This document shows positions 27,074 to 42,900 of a stretch of DNA of 64,000 nucleotides, piece after piece (position 1 is the stretch's first letter; each line of letters opens with the position of its first letter). Made by a program: the position numbers and the translations under genes. The notes below the pieces were generated by a model. It worked only from the letters and a program-made list of their open reading frames with translations. It did not search any database and had not been told where the DNA came from. The DNA comes from Bombus terrestris (lineage: Eukaryota; Arthropoda; Insecta; Hymenoptera; Apidae), in contig NW_025963548.1 of the NCBI RefSeq assembly GCF_910591885.1, positions 5,943,501 through 6,007,500 on the forward strand, read 5' to 3'.

Positions 27074-27725
27074 CGTATAACGTTATATTGCATTACTATA
27101 TGACGTTTAACGTTATGAACTATTACGTTATAACGCATAACGTTATATTGCCTCACCATATGACGTATAACGTTATGATCTATGACGTTACAACACCTAA
27201 CGTTATATTGCATCACTATAGGACGTATAACGTCATATTGCATCACTATATGACGTGTAACGTTTCGTACTATTACGTAATAACGAATAACGTTATATTG
27301 CTTCACTATATGATGTTTAGCGTTTTGAACCACTACGTAATAACGAATAACTTTAATTGCATCAGTATATGACGTATAACGTTATGAACTATTACATTAT
27401 AACGTATAACGTTATATTGCATCACTATAGGACGTATAACGTTATATTGCATCACTATAGGACGTATAGCGTCATATACTATTGCGCTATAATGTATAAC
27501 GGTATATTGCATCACTATATGACGTACAACGTTATGAACTATTACGTTGTAACGCATGACGTTATATTGCATCACTATAGGACGTGTAACGTTATATTGC
27601 ATCACTATAGGACGTATAGCGTCTAATACTATTGCGTTATAATGTATAAAGGTATATTGCATCACTATATGACGTATAACGTTAAGAACTATTACGTTAT
27701 AACGCATAACGGTATATTGCATCAT
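27074..27725 (+). repeat. 929-bp duplication, second copy with 150-bp deletion
   Basis: Offset is 929 bp up to about 27440 and 779 bp afterwards, so five monomers were lost relative to the first copy. Both copies end in a CATCATGCATAGG 31-mer, a C-to-T variant of CATCACGCATAGG. Confidence 0.87.
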
Positions 27726-28789
27726 GCATAGGACGTATATCGTTATATTGCACCAATATAGGACGTATAACGTTATATTGCATCACTATAGGACGTATAA
27801 CGTTATATTGCATCACTATAGGACGTGTAATGTTATATTGCATCACTATTTGACGTATAACGTTTTGTACTATTACGTAATAACGTATAGCGTTACATTG
27901 CATCACTATAGGACGTATAACGTTATATTGCATCACTATATCAAGTATACCGTTATAAACTACTACATTATAACGTATAACGTTATATTGCATCACCATG
28001 TGACGTATAAAGTTTTGTACTATTACGTAATATCGTATAACGAAATATTGCATCGCTATAGGACGTATAACGTTATATTGCATCACTACATGAAGTATAC
28101 CGTTATGAACTATTACATTATACCGTATAACGTTATATTGCATCACCATGTGACGTATAACGTTTTGTACTATTACGTAATAACGTATAGCGTTACATTG
28201 CATCACTATAGCACGTATAACGTTATAATGCATCACTATATCAAGTATACCGTTATAAAGTACTACATTATAACGTATAACGTCATATTGCATCACCATG
28301 TGACGTATAACGATATATTGCATCACAATAGGACGTATAACGTCATATTGCATCACTATATGACGTATAACGTAGTATGCTATACGTTATAACGTATAAC
28401 GTTATATTGCATTACTATATGACGTTTAACGTTATGAACTATTACGTTATAACGCATAACGTTATATTGCCTCACCATATGACGTATAACGTTATGATCT
28501 ATGACGTTATAACACCTAACGTTATATTGCATCACTATAGGACGTATAACGTCATATTGCATCACTATATGACGTATAACGTTTCGGACTATTACGTAAT
28601 AACGAATAACGTTATATTGCTTCACTATATGATGTTTAGCGTTTTGACCACTACGTAATAACGAATAACTTTAATTGCATCAGTATATGACGTATAACGT
28701 TATGAACTATTACATTATAACGTATAACGTTATATTGCATCACTATAGGACGTATAACGTTATATGCTATTACGTTATAACGTATAACG
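27726..28789 (+). repeat. monomers leading to the 4.4-kb HOR
   Basis: 27726-28000 recurs at 33146-33400 (offset 5,420). About 28290-29215 recurs at about 31403-32328 (offset 3,113), starting before this segment ends. It contains ATATCAAGTATACCG monomers and the long junction at 28649-28669, which lacks one A (TTTTGACCAC). Confidence 0.82.
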
Positions 28790-31700
28790 TTATATTGCAT
28801 CACTATAGGACGTATAACGTTATATTGCATCACTATAGGACGTATAACGTTATATTGCATCACTATAGGACGTGTAATGTTATATTGCATCACTATTTCA
28901 CGTATAACGTTTTGTACTATTACGTAATAACGTATAGCGTTACATTTCATCACTATAGGACGAATAACGTTATATTGCATCACTATATCAAGTATACCGT
29001 TATAAACTACTACATTATAACGTATAACGTTATATTGCATCACCATGTGACGTATAAAGTTTTGTACTATTACGTAATATCGTATAACGAAATATTGCAT
29101 CGCTATAGGACGGATAACGTTATATTGCATCACTACATGAAGTATACCGTTATGAACTATTACATTATACCGTATAACGTTATATTGCATCACCATGTGA
29201 CGTATAACGTTTTGTACTATTACGTAATAACGTATAGCGTTACATTGCATCACTATAGGACGTATAACGTTATATGCTATACGTTGTAACGTATAACGTT
29301 ATATTGCATTACTATATGACGTTTAACTTTATGAACTATTACGTTATAACGCATAACGTTATATTGCATCACTATAGGACGTGTAACGTTATATTGCATC
29401 ACTATAGGACGTGTATCGTTATATTGCATCACTATAGGACGTGTAATGTTATATTGCATCACTATTTGACGTATAACGTTTTGTACTATTACGTCATAAC
29501 GTATAGCGTTACATTGCATCACTATAGGACGTATAACGTTATATTGCAACAGTATAGGACGTGTAATGTTATATTGCATCACTATATGACGTATAACGTT
29601 TTGTACTATTACGTCATAACGTATAGCGTTACATTGCATCACTATAGGACGTATAACGTTATATTGCATCACTATATCAAGTATACCGTTATAAACTACT
29701 ACATTATAACGTATAACGTTATATTGCATCACCATGTGACATATAAAGTTTTGTACTATTACGTAATATCGTATAACGTTACATTGCATCACTATAGGAC
29801 GTATAACGTTATATTGCATCACTACATGAAGTATACCGCTATGAACTATTACATTATACCGTATAACGTTATTTTGCATCACCATGTGACGTATAACGTT
29901 TTGTACTATTACATAGTAACGTATAACGTTATATAGCATCACTATAGGACGTATAACGTTATATTGCATCACTATATGACGTATAACGTTATATGGTATA
30001 CGTTATAACGTATAACGTTATATTGCATTACTATATGACGTATAACGGTATGAACTATTACGTTATAACGCATAACGTTATATTGCATCACTATAGGACG
30101 TATAACGTTATATTGCATCACTATATGACGTATAACGTTATGAACTATTACGTTAAAACGCATAACGTTATATTGCATCACTATATGACGTATAACGTTT
30201 TGTACTATTACGCAATAAGGTATAACGTTATATTGCATCACTATAGGACGTATATCGTTATATTGCATCATTATAGAACGTATAGCGTCTAATACTATTG
30301 CGTTATAATGTATAACGGTATATTGCATCACTATATGGCGCATATCGTTATGAACTATTACGTTATAACGCATAACGTTATATTGCCTCACCATATGACG
30401 TATAACGTTGTATAATATTACGTTATGACGTATAACGCTATATTGCATCACTAAAGGAGCATAACGTTAAATTGCATTACTATATGACGTATGACGTTAT
30501 GAACTACTATGTTATAACGCATAACGTTATATTGCATCACTACAGGACGTATAACATTATATTGCATCACTATATGACGTATAACGTTATATGCTACTAC
30601 GTTATAGTGCATAACGTTATATTGCATCACTCTATGACGTATAACGTTATATTGCATCACTCTATGAGGTATAACGTTATATTGCATCACTATATCAAGT
30701 ATACCGTTATAAACTACTACATTATAACGTATAACGTTATATTGCATCACCATGTGACGTATAAAGTTTTGTACTATTACGTAATATCGTATATCGTTAC
30801 ATTGCATCACTATAGGACGTATAACGTTATATTGCATCACTACATGAAGTATACCGCTATGAACTATTACATTATACCGTATAACGTTATTTTGCATCAC
30901 CATGTGACGTATAACGTTTTGTACTATTACATAGTAACGTATAACGTTATATAGCATCACTATAGGACGTATAACGTTATATTGCATCACTATATGACGT
31001 ATAACGTTATATGCTATACGTTATAACGTATAACGTTATATTGCATTACTATATGACGTATAACGGTATGAACTATTACGTTATAACGCATAACGTTATA
31101 TTGCATCACTATATGGCGCATATCGTTATGAACTATTACGTTATAACGCATAACGTTATATTGCATCACTATAGGACGTATATCGTTATATTGCATCACT
31201 ATATGAATTATACCGCTTTGAAATATTCCATTATAACGTATAACGTTATATTGCATCACCATGTGACGTATAACGTTTTGTACTATTACGTAATAACGCA
31301 TAACGTTATATTGCATCACTATAGGACGTATATCGTTATATTGCACCACTATATGAAGTATACCGTTATGAAATATTACATTATTACGTATAACGTTATA
31401 TTGCATCACCATGTGACGTATAACGATATATTGCATCACAATAGGACGTATAACGTCATATTGCATCACTATATGACGTATAACGTTATATGCTATACGT
31501 TATAACGTATAACGTTATATTGCATTACTATATGACGTATAACGTTATGAACTATTACGTTATAACGCATAACGTTATATTGCCTCACTATATGACGTAT
31601 AACGTTATGATCTATGACGTTATAACACCTAACGTTATATTGCATCACTATAGGACGTATAACGTCATATTGCATCACTATATGACGTATAACGTTTCGG

Positions 31701-33162
31701 ACTATTACGTAATAACGAATAACGTTATATTGCTTCACTATATGATGTTTAGCGTTTTGACCACTACGTAATAACGAATAACTTTAATTGCATCAGTATA
31801 TGACGTATAACGTTATGAACTATTACATTATAACGTATAACGTTATATTGCATCACTATAGGACGTATAACGTTATATGCTATTACGTTATAACGTATAA
31901 CGTTATATTGCATCACTATAGGACGTATAACGTTATATTGCATCACTATAGGACGTATAACGTTATATTGCATCACTATAGGACGTGTAATGTTATATTG
32001 CATCACTATTTCACGTATAACGTTTTGTACTATTACGTAATAACGTATAGCGTTACATTTCATCACTATAGGACGAATAACGTTATATTGCATCACTATA
32101 TCAAGTATACCGTTATAAACTACTACATTATAACGTATATCGTTATATTGCATCACCATGTGACGTATAAAGTTTTGTACTATTACGTAATATCGTATAA
32201 CGAAATATTGCATCGCTATAGGACGGATAACGTTATATTGCATCACTACATGAAGTATACCGTTATGAACTATTACATTATACCGTATAACGTTATATTG
32301 CATCACCATGTGTCGTATAACGTTTTGTACTATTACATAGTAACGTATAACGTTATATTGCATTACTATCTGACGTTTAACGTTATGAACTATTACGTTA
32401 TAACGCATAACGTTATATTGCCTCACCATATGACGTATAACGTTATGATCTATGACGTTATAACACCTAACGTTATATTGCATCACTATAGGACGTATAA
32501 CGTCATATTGCATCACTATATGACGTGTAACGTTTCGTACTATTACGTAATAACGAATAACGTTATATTTCCTCACTATATGATGTTTAGCGTTTTGAAC
32601 CACTACGTAATAACGAATAACTTTAATTGCATCAGTATATGACGTATAACGTTATGAACTATTACATTATAACGTATAACGTTATATTGCATCACTATAG
32701 GACGTATAACATTATATTGCCTCAGTATATGAAGTATAACGTTATACACTATTACGATATAACGTATAACATTATATTGCATCACTATAGGACGTATAAC
32801 GTTATATGCTATTACGTTATAACGTATAACGTTATATTGCATCACTATAGGACGTATAACGTTATATTGCATCACTATAGGACGTATAGCGTCATATACT
32901 ATTGCGCTATAATGTATAACGGTATATTGCATCACTATATGACGTACAACGTTATGAACTATTACGTTGTAACGCATGACGTTATATTGCATCACTATAG
33001 GACGTGTAACGTTATATTGCATCACTATAGGACGTATAGCGTCTAATACTATTGCGTTATAATGTATAAAGGTATATTGCATCACTATATGACGTATAAC
33101 GTTAAGAACTATTACGTTATAACGCATAACGGTATATTGCATCATGCATAGGACGTATATCG
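28790..33162 (+). repeat. 4,373-bp higher-order repeat, copy Y1
   Basis: The offset is 4,373 bp through most of the unit, for example CGTTATAACG after ATATGGTA at 30001 and 34374. Two one-base indels in Y2 (GTATACGTT near 33309 and GTTAATGAAC at 33531) change the local offset. Inside, about 31403-32328 duplicates about 28290-29215 at offset 3,113. Distinctive monomers: TCACTCTATGACG and TCACTCTATGAGG (30650-30668), CACTAAAGGAGCATAACG (30451) and TGAATTATACCGCTTTG (31204). Confidence 0.88.
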
Positions 33163-36100
33163 TTATATTGCACCACTATAGGACGTATAACGTTATATTG
33201 CATCACTATAGGACGTATAACGTTATATTGCATCACTATAGGACGTGTAATGTTATATTGCATCACTATTTGACGTATAACGTTTTGTACTATTACGTAA
33301 TAACGTATACGTTACATTGCATCACTATAGGACGTATAACGTTATATTGCATCACTATATCAAGTATACCGTTATAAACTATTACGTTATAACGCATAAC
33401 GTTATATTGCATCACCATATGACGTATAAAGTTTTGTACTATTACGTAATATCGTATAACGAAATATTGCATCGCTATAGGACGTATAACGTTATATTGC
33501 ATCACTATATGACGTATACCGTTAATGAACTATTACATTATACCGTATAACGTTATATTGCATCACCATGTGACGTATAACGTTTTGTACTATTACGTAA
33601 TAACGTATAGCGTTACATTGCATCACTATAGGACGTATAACGTTATATGCTATACGTTGTAACGTATAACGTTATATTGCATTACTATATGACGTTTAAC
33701 TTTATGAACTATTACGTTATAACGCATAACGTTATATTGCATCACTATAGGACGTGTAACGTTATATTGCATCACTATAGGACGTGTATCGTTATATTGC
33801 ATCACTATAGGACGTGTAATGTTATATTGCATCACTATTTGACGTATAACGTTTTGTACTATTACGTCATAACGTATAGCGTTACATTGCATCACTATAG
33901 GACGTATAACGTTATATTGCATCACTATAGGACGTGTAATGTTATATTGCATCACTATATGACGTATAACGTTATATGCTAATACGTCATAACGTATAGC
34001 GTTACATTGCATCACTATAGGACGTATAACGTTATATTGCATCACTATATCAAGTATACCGTTATAAACTACTACATTATAACGTATAACGTTATATTGC
34101 ATCACCATGTGACGTATAAAGTTTTGTACTATTACGTAATATCGTATAACGTTACATTGCATCACTATAGGACGTATAACGTTATATTGCATCACTACAT
34201 GAAGTATACCGCTATGAACTATTACATTATACCGTATAACGTTATTTTGCATCACCATGTGACGTATAACGTTTTGTACTATTACATAGTAACGTATAAC
34301 GTTATATAGCATCACTATAGGACGTATAACGTTATATTGCATCACTATATGACGTATAACGTTATATGGTATACGTTATAACGTATAACGTTATATTGCA
34401 TTACTATATGACGTATAACGGTATGAACTATTACGTTATAACGCATAACGTTATATTGCATCACTATAGGACGTATAACGTTATATTGCATTACTATATG
34501 ACGTATAACGTTATGAACTATTACGTTAAAACGCATAACGTTATATTGCATCACTATATGACGTATAACGTTTTGTACTATTACGTAATAAGGTATAACG
34601 TTATATTGCATCACTATAGGACGTATATCGTTATATTGCATCATTATAGAACGTATAGCGTCTAATACTATTGCGTTATAATGTATAACGGTATATTGCA
34701 TCACTATATGGCGCATATCGTTATGAACTATTACGTTATAACGCATAACGTTATATTGCCTCACCATATGACGTATAACGTTGTATAATATTACGTTATG
34801 ACGTATAACGCTATATTGCATCACTAAAGGAGTATAACGTTAAATTGCATTACTATATGACGTATGACGTTATGAACTACTATGTTATAACGCATAACGT
34901 TATATTGCATCACTACAGGACGTATAACATTATATTGCATCACTATATGACGTATAACGTTATATGCTACTACGTTATAGTGCATAACGTTATATTGCAT
35001 CACTCTATGACGTATAACGTTATATTGCATCACTATAGGACGTATAACGTTATATTGCATCACTATATCAAGTATACCGTTATAAACTACTACATTATAA
35101 CGTATAACGTTATATTGCATCACCATGTGACGTATAAAGTTTTGTACTATTACGTAATATCGTATAACGTTACATTGCATCACTATAGGACGTATAACGT
35201 TATATTGCATCACTACATGAAGTATACCGCTATGAACTATTACATTATACCGTATAACGTTATTTTGCATCACCATGTGACGTATAACGTTTTGTACTAT
35301 TACATAGTAACGTATAACGTTATATAGCATCACTATAGGACGTATAACGTTATATTGCATCACTATATGACGTATAACGTTATATGCTATACGTTATAAC
35401 GTATAACGTTATATTGCATTACTATATGACGTATAACGGTATGAACTATTACGTTATAACGCATAACGTTATATTGCATCACTATATGGCGCATATCGTT
35501 ATGAACTATTACGTTATAACGCATAACGTTATATTGCATCACTATAGGACGTATATCGTTATATTGCATCACTATATGAATTACACCGCTTTGAAATATT
35601 CCATTATAACGTATAACGTTATATTGCATCACCATGTGACGTATAACGTTTTGTACTATTACGTAATAACGCATAACGTTATATTGCATCACTATAGGAC
35701 GTATATCGTTATATTGCACCACTATATGAAGTATACCGTTATGAAATATTACATTATTACGTATAACGTTATATTGCATCACCATGTGACGTATAACGAT
35801 ATATTGCATCACAATAGGACGTATAACGTCATATTGCATCACTATATGACGTATAACGTTATATGCTATACGTTATAACGTATAACGTTATATTGCATTA
35901 CTATATGACGTATAACGTTATGAACTATTACGTTATAACGCATAACGTTATATTGCCTCACTATATGACGTATAACGTTATGATCTATGACGTTATAACA
36001 CCTAACGTTATATTGCATCACTATAGGACGTATAACGTCATATTGCATCACTATATGACGTATAACGTTTGGTACTATTACGTAATAACGAATAACGTTA

Positions 36101-36235
36101 TATTGCTTCACTATATGATGTTTAGCGTTTTGAACCACTACGTAATAACGAATAACTTTAATTGCATCAGTATATGACGTATAACGTTATGAACTATTAC
36201 ATTATAACGTATAACGTTATATTGCATCACTATAG
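33163..36235 (+). repeat. 4.4-kb higher-order repeat, copy Y2 (3' truncated)
   Basis: It follows Y1 to about 36235, where Y1 at 31861 continues with TATGCTATTACG but Y2 turns to GGACGTATAACATTATA. The offset becomes 4,374 after TTTTGAACCAC at 36128, because Y1 lacks one A there. Confidence 0.88.
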
Positions 36236-38000
36236 GACGTATAACATTATATTGCCTCAGTATATGAAGCATAACGTTATACACTATTACGATATAACGT
36301 ATAACATTATATTGCATCACTATAGGACGTATAACGTTATATGCTATTACGTTATAACGTATAACGTTATATTGCATCACTATAGGACGTATAACGTTAT
36401 ATTGCATCACTATATGACGTACAACGTTATATGCTATACGTTATAACGTATAACGTTATATTGCATTACTATATGACGTATAACGTTATGTGCTATTACG
36501 TTATAACGTATAACGTTATATTGCATCACTATAGGACGTATAACGTCATATTGCATCACTATAGGACGTATAGCGGTATATTGCATCACTATATGAAGTA
36601 TACCGTTATGAACTATTACGTTATAACGTATAACGTTATATTGCACCACTATATGAAGTATTCCGTTATGAACTATTACAATAATATCGTATAACGTTAT
36701 ATTGCCTCACTATAGGACGTATAGCGCCATATACTATTGCGTTATAATGTATAACGTTATATTGCATCACTATATGACGTACAATGTTATGAACTATTAC
36801 GTTGTAACGCATAACGTTATATTGCATCACTATATGACGTATAACGTTATGAACTATTACGTTATAACGCATAACGTTATATTGCCTCACTATATGACGT
36901 ATAACGTTATGATCTATGACGTTATAACACCTAACGTTATATTGCATCACTATAGGACGTATAACGTTATATTGCATTACTATATGACGTATAACGTTAC
37001 GAACTATTACGTTATAACGCATAACGTTATGTTGCAACACTATAGGACGTATAGCGTCATATTCTATTGCGTTATAATGTATAACGGTATATTCCATCAC
37101 TATATGACGCATAACGTTATGAACCATTACTTTATAACGCATAACGTTATATTGTATCACTATAGGACGTATAACGTTATATAGCATTACTATATGACGT
37201 ATAACGGTATGAACTATTACGTTATAACGCATAACGTTATATTGCATCACTATATGACGTATAACGTTATGAACTATTACGTTATAACGCATAACGTTAT
37301 ATTGCCTCACTATATGACGTATAACGTTATGATCTATGACGTTATAACACCTAACGTTATATTGCATCACTATAGGACGTATAACGTCATATTGCATCAC
37401 TATATGACGTATAACGTTTTGTACTATTACGTAATAACGAATAACGTTATATTGCTTCACTATATGATGTTTAGCGTTTTGAACCACTACGTAATAACGA
37501 ATAACTTTAATTGCATCAGTATATGACGTATAACGTTATGAACTATTACATTATAACGTATAACGTTATATTGCATCACTATAGGACGTATAACATTATA
37601 TTGCCTCAGTATATGAAGCATAACGTTATACACTATTACGATATAACGTATAACATTATATTGCATCACTATAGGACGTATAACGTCATATTGCATCACT
37701 ATAGGACGTATAGCGGTATATTGCATCACTATATGAAGTATACCGTTATGAACTATTACGTTATAACGCATAACGTTATATTGTATCACTATAGGACGTA
37801 TAACGTTATATAGCATTACTATATGACGTATAACGGTATGAACTATTACGTTATAACGCATAACGTTATATTGCATCACTATATGACGTATAAGGTTTTG
37901 TACTATTACGTAATAAGGTATAACGTTATATTGCATCACTATAGGACGTATAACGTTATATTGCATTACTATATGACGTATAACGTTATGAACTATTACG
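36236..38000 (+). repeat. mixed modules with a 1,349-bp duplication
   Basis: About 35900-36345 recurs at about 37250-37690 (offset 1,349; the CATCAG module begins at 36162 and 37511). The segment between carries a TTACAATAATATCG 31-mer near 36675 and G-type modules. TTGTATCACTATAGG at 37152 and 37781 marks a further partial copy within 37140-37880. Confidence 0.82.
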
Positions 38001-39967
38001 TTATAACGCATAACGGTATATTGCATCACGCATAGGACGTATAACGTTACATTGCATCACTATAGGACGTTTAACGTTATATTGCATCACTATATTACGT
38101 ATAACGTTATATTTCATCACTATAGGACGTATAGCGTCATAGACTATTGCGCTATAATGTATGACGGTATATTGCACCACTATATAACGTACAACGTTAT
38201 GAACTATTACGTTGTAACGCATAACGTTATATTGCATCACTATAGGACGTATAACGTTATATTGCATCACTATAGGACGTATAACGTTATATTGCATCAC
38301 TACATGAAGTATACCGTTATGAACTATTACATTATACCGTATAACGTTATATTGCATCACCATGTGACGTATAACGTTTTGTACTATTACATAGTAACGT
38401 ATAACGTTATATTGCATCACAATAGGACGTATAACGTCATATTGCATCACTATATGACGTATAACGTTATATTGCATTACTATACGACGTATAACGTTAT
38501 GAACTATTACGATATAACGCATAACGTTATATTGCCTCACCATATGACGTATAACGTTATGATCTATGACGTTAACACCTAAGGTTATATTGCATCACTA
38601 TAGGACGTATAACGACATATTGCATCACTATATGACGTATAACGTTATATATTATTGCGCTATGAAGGAATAACTTTATATTGCATCACTATATGATGTA
38701 TAACGTTATATTACATTACTATAGGACGTATAGCGTCATATACTATTGCGCTATAATGTATAACGGTATATTGCATCACTATATGACGTACAACGTTATG
38801 AACTATTACGTTGTAACGCATGACGTTATGTTGCAACACTAATGGACGTATAGCGTCATATTCTATTGCGTTATAATGTATAACGGTATATTCCATCACT
38901 ATATGACGCATAACGTTATTAACTATTACGTTATAAAGCATAACGTTATATTGCATCACTATAGGACGTATATCGTCTAATACTATTGCGTTATAATGTA
39001 TAAAGGTATATTGCATCACTATATGACGTATAACGTTATGAACTATTACGTTATAACGCATAACGGTATATTGCATCACGCATAGGACGTATAACGTTAT
39101 ATTGCATCACTATATTACGTATAACGTTATATTGCATCACTATAGGACGTATAACGGTATATTGCATCACTGTAGGACGTGTAATGTTATATTGCATCAC
39201 TATTTGACGTATAACGTTTTGTACTATTACGTAATAACGTATAGCGTTACATTGCATCACTATAGGACGTATAACGTTATATTGCATCACTATATCAAGT
39301 ATACCGTTATGAACTACTACATTATAACGTATAACGTTATTTTGCATCACTATATGACGTATAACGTTATGAACTATTACGTTATAACGCATAACGTTAT
39401 ATTGCATCACTATAGGACGTATAACGTTATATTGCATTACTATATGACGTATAACGTTATGAACTATTACGTTAAAACGCATAACGTTATATTGCATCAC
39501 TATAGGACGTATAGCGTCATATACTATTGCGTTATAATGTATAACGGTATACTGCATCACTATATGACGCATAACGTTATGACCTATTACGTTATAACGC
39601 ATAACGTTATATTGCATCACTAAATTAGTATAACGTTATATTGCATTACTATATGACGTATAACGTTATGAACTACTACGTTATAACGCATAACGTTATA
39701 CTGCATCACTATAGGACGTATAACGTTATATGCTATTACGTTATAACGTATAACGTTATATTGCATTACTATATGACGTTTAACGTTATGAACTCTTACG
39801 TTATAACGCATAACGTTATATTGCATCACTATAGGACGTATATCGTTATATTGCACCACTATATGAAGTATACCGTTATGAAATAATGCATTATTACGTA
39901 TAACGTTATATTGCATCACCATGTGACGTATAACGATATATTGCATCACAATATGACATATAACGTC
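38001..39967 (+). repeat. copy V1 of the module duplicated at 59-63 kb
   Basis: From about 38290 the order matches 59260 onward at offset 20,974, then 21,003 after one 29-bp monomer present only in the later copy. From 39080 it matches at 20,883 because the 59-60 kb copy lacks four monomers. Shared odd features: GACGTTAACACCTAAGG (38568), the divergent monomer (38648), and CAACACTAATGG (38833). The last 350 bp, with CACTAAATTAGTATAACG at 39620, lead to the 4,960-bp pair. Confidence 0.86.
38648..38678 (+). repeat. divergent 31-bp monomer, copy 4 (GCGCTATG form)
   Basis: In V1. The preceding monomer is CATCACTATATGACG, whereas copies 1-3 follow CATCACTTTATGACG. Confidence 0.92.
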
Positions 39968-42900
39968 ATATTGCATCACTATATGACGTATAACGTTATA
40001 TGCTATACGTTATAACGTATAACGTTATATTGCATTACTATAGGACGTATAACGTTATGACCTATTACGTTATAACGCATAACGTTATATTGCATCACTA
40101 AATTAGTATAACGTTATATTGCATTACTATATGACGTTTAACGTTATGAACTCTTACGTTATAACGCATAACGTTATATTGCATCACTATAGGACGTATA
40201 TCGTTATATTGCACCACTATATGAAGTATACCGTTATGAAATATTACATTATAACGTATAACGTTATATTGCATCACCATGTGACGTATAACGATATATT
40301 GCATCACAATAGGACGTATAACGTCATATTGCATCACTATATGACGTATAACGTTATCTGCTATACGTTATAACGTATAACGTTATATTGCATTACTATA
40401 TGACGTATAACGTTATGAACTATCACGTTATAACGCATAACGTTATATTGCCTCACCATATGACGTATAACGTTATGATCTATGACGTTATAACGTATAA
40501 CGTTATATTGCATCACTATAGGACATATAACGTTATATTGCATCACTATAGGACGTATAGCGTCATATACTATTGCGCTATAATGTATAACTGTATATTG
40601 CATCACTATATGACGTACAACGTTATGAACTATTACGTTGTAACGCATAACGGTATATTGCATCACGCATAGGAAGTATAACGTTATATTGTATCACTAT
40701 AGGACGTATAACGTTATATTGCATCACTATAGGACGTATAACGTTATATTGCATCACTATAGGACGTGTAATGTTATATTGCATCACTATTTGACGTTTA
40801 ACGTCTTGTACTATTACGTAATAACGTATAGCGTTACATTGCATCACTATAGGACGTATAACGTTATATTGCATCACTATATGACGTATAGCGTTATGAA
40901 CTACTACATTATAACGTATAACGTTATATTGCATCACCATGTGACATATAAAGTTTTGTACTATTACGTGATATCGTATAACGCTATATGGCATCACTAT
41001 AGGACGTATAACGTTATATTGCATCACTTCATGAAGTATACCGTTATGAACTATTACAGTATACCTTATAACGGTATATTCCATCACTATATGACGTATA
41101 ACGTTATGAATTATTACGTTATAACGCATAACGTTATATTGCATCACTATAGGGCGTATATCGTTATATTGCACCACTATATGAAGTATACCGTTATGAA
41201 ATATTACATTATAACGTATAACGTTATATTGCATCACCACGTGACGTATAACGATATATTGCATCACTATAGGACGTATAACGTTAGATTGCATCAGTAT
41301 ATGACGTATAACGTTATATGCTACTACGTTATAACGTTTAACGTTATATTGCATTACTATATGACGTATAACGTTATGATCTATGACGTTATAACACCTA
41401 ACGTTATATTGCATCACCATGTGACGTATAACGTTATATTGCATCACTATAGGACGTACAACGTTATATTGCATCACTATATGACGTATAACGTTATATG
41501 CTACTACGTTATAACGTATAACGTTATATTGCATTACTATTTGACGTTTAACGTTATGAACTATTACGTTATAACGCATAACGTTATATTGCATCACTAT
41601 AGGACGTATATCGTTATATTGCACCACTATATGAAGTATACCGTTATGAAATATTATATTATAACGTATAACGTTATATTGCATCACCAGCGTGACGTAT
41701 AACGTTATATTGCATCACCATGTGACGTATAACGTTTTGTACTATTACGTAATATCGTATAACGTTATGTTGCATCACTATAGGACGTATAACGTTATAT
41801 TGCATCACTATACGACGTATAACGTTATGTGCTACTACGTTATATCGTATAACGTTATATTGCATTACTATATGACGTATGACGTCATCAAATATTACGA
41901 TATAACGCATAACGTTATATTGCATTACTGTATGCCGTATAACATTATGAACTATTAGTGTTATAACGCATAACGTTATGTTGCAACACTAATGGACGTA
42001 TAGCGTCATATTCTATTGCGTTATAATGTATAACGGTATATTCCATCACTATATGACGCATAACGTTTTGTACTATTACGTAATAAGGTATAACGTTATA
42101 TTGCATCACTATAGGACGTGTAATGTTATATTGCATCACTATTTGACGTATAAAGTTTTGTACTATTACGTAATATCGTATAACGTTATATTGCATCACT
42201 ATAGGACGTATAACGTTATATTGCGTCACTATATCAAGTATACCGTTATGAACTACTACATTATAACGTATAACGTTATATTGCATCACCATGTGACATA
42301 TAAAGTTTTGTACCATTACGTGATATCGTATAACGCTATATGGCATCACTATAGGACGTATAACGTTATATTGCATCAGCATGTGACGTATAACGTTTTG
42401 TACTATTACGTAGTAACGTATAACGTTATATTGCATCACTATAAGACGTATAACGTTATATTGCAACACTATATGACGTATAACGTTATATGCTACTGCG
42501 TTATAACGCATAACGTTATATTGCATTACTATATGACGTATAACGTTATGAACTATTACGTTATAACGCATAACGTTATATTGCCTCACTATATGACGTA
42601 TAACGTGTTGTTCTATTACGTAATAACGTATAACGTTATATTGCATCACTATCGACATATAACGTTATATTGCATCACTATATCAAGTATACCGTTATGA
42701 ACTACTACATTATAACGTATAACGTTATATTGCATCACCATGTGACGTATAACGTTTTGTACCATTACGTAATAAGGTATAACGTTATATTGCATCACTA
42801 TAGGACGTATAACGTTATATTGCATTACTATATGACGTATAACGTTATGAACTATTACGTTATAACGCATAACGTTATGTTGCAACACTATAGGACGTAT

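Noticed and set aside
30636..30668. CATCACTCTATGACG / CATCACTCTATGAGG as a new monomer class
   Set aside because: Only two neighbouring copies in Y1 and one in Y2 (about 35001). They are best explained as point variants of the CATCACTATATGACG monomer.
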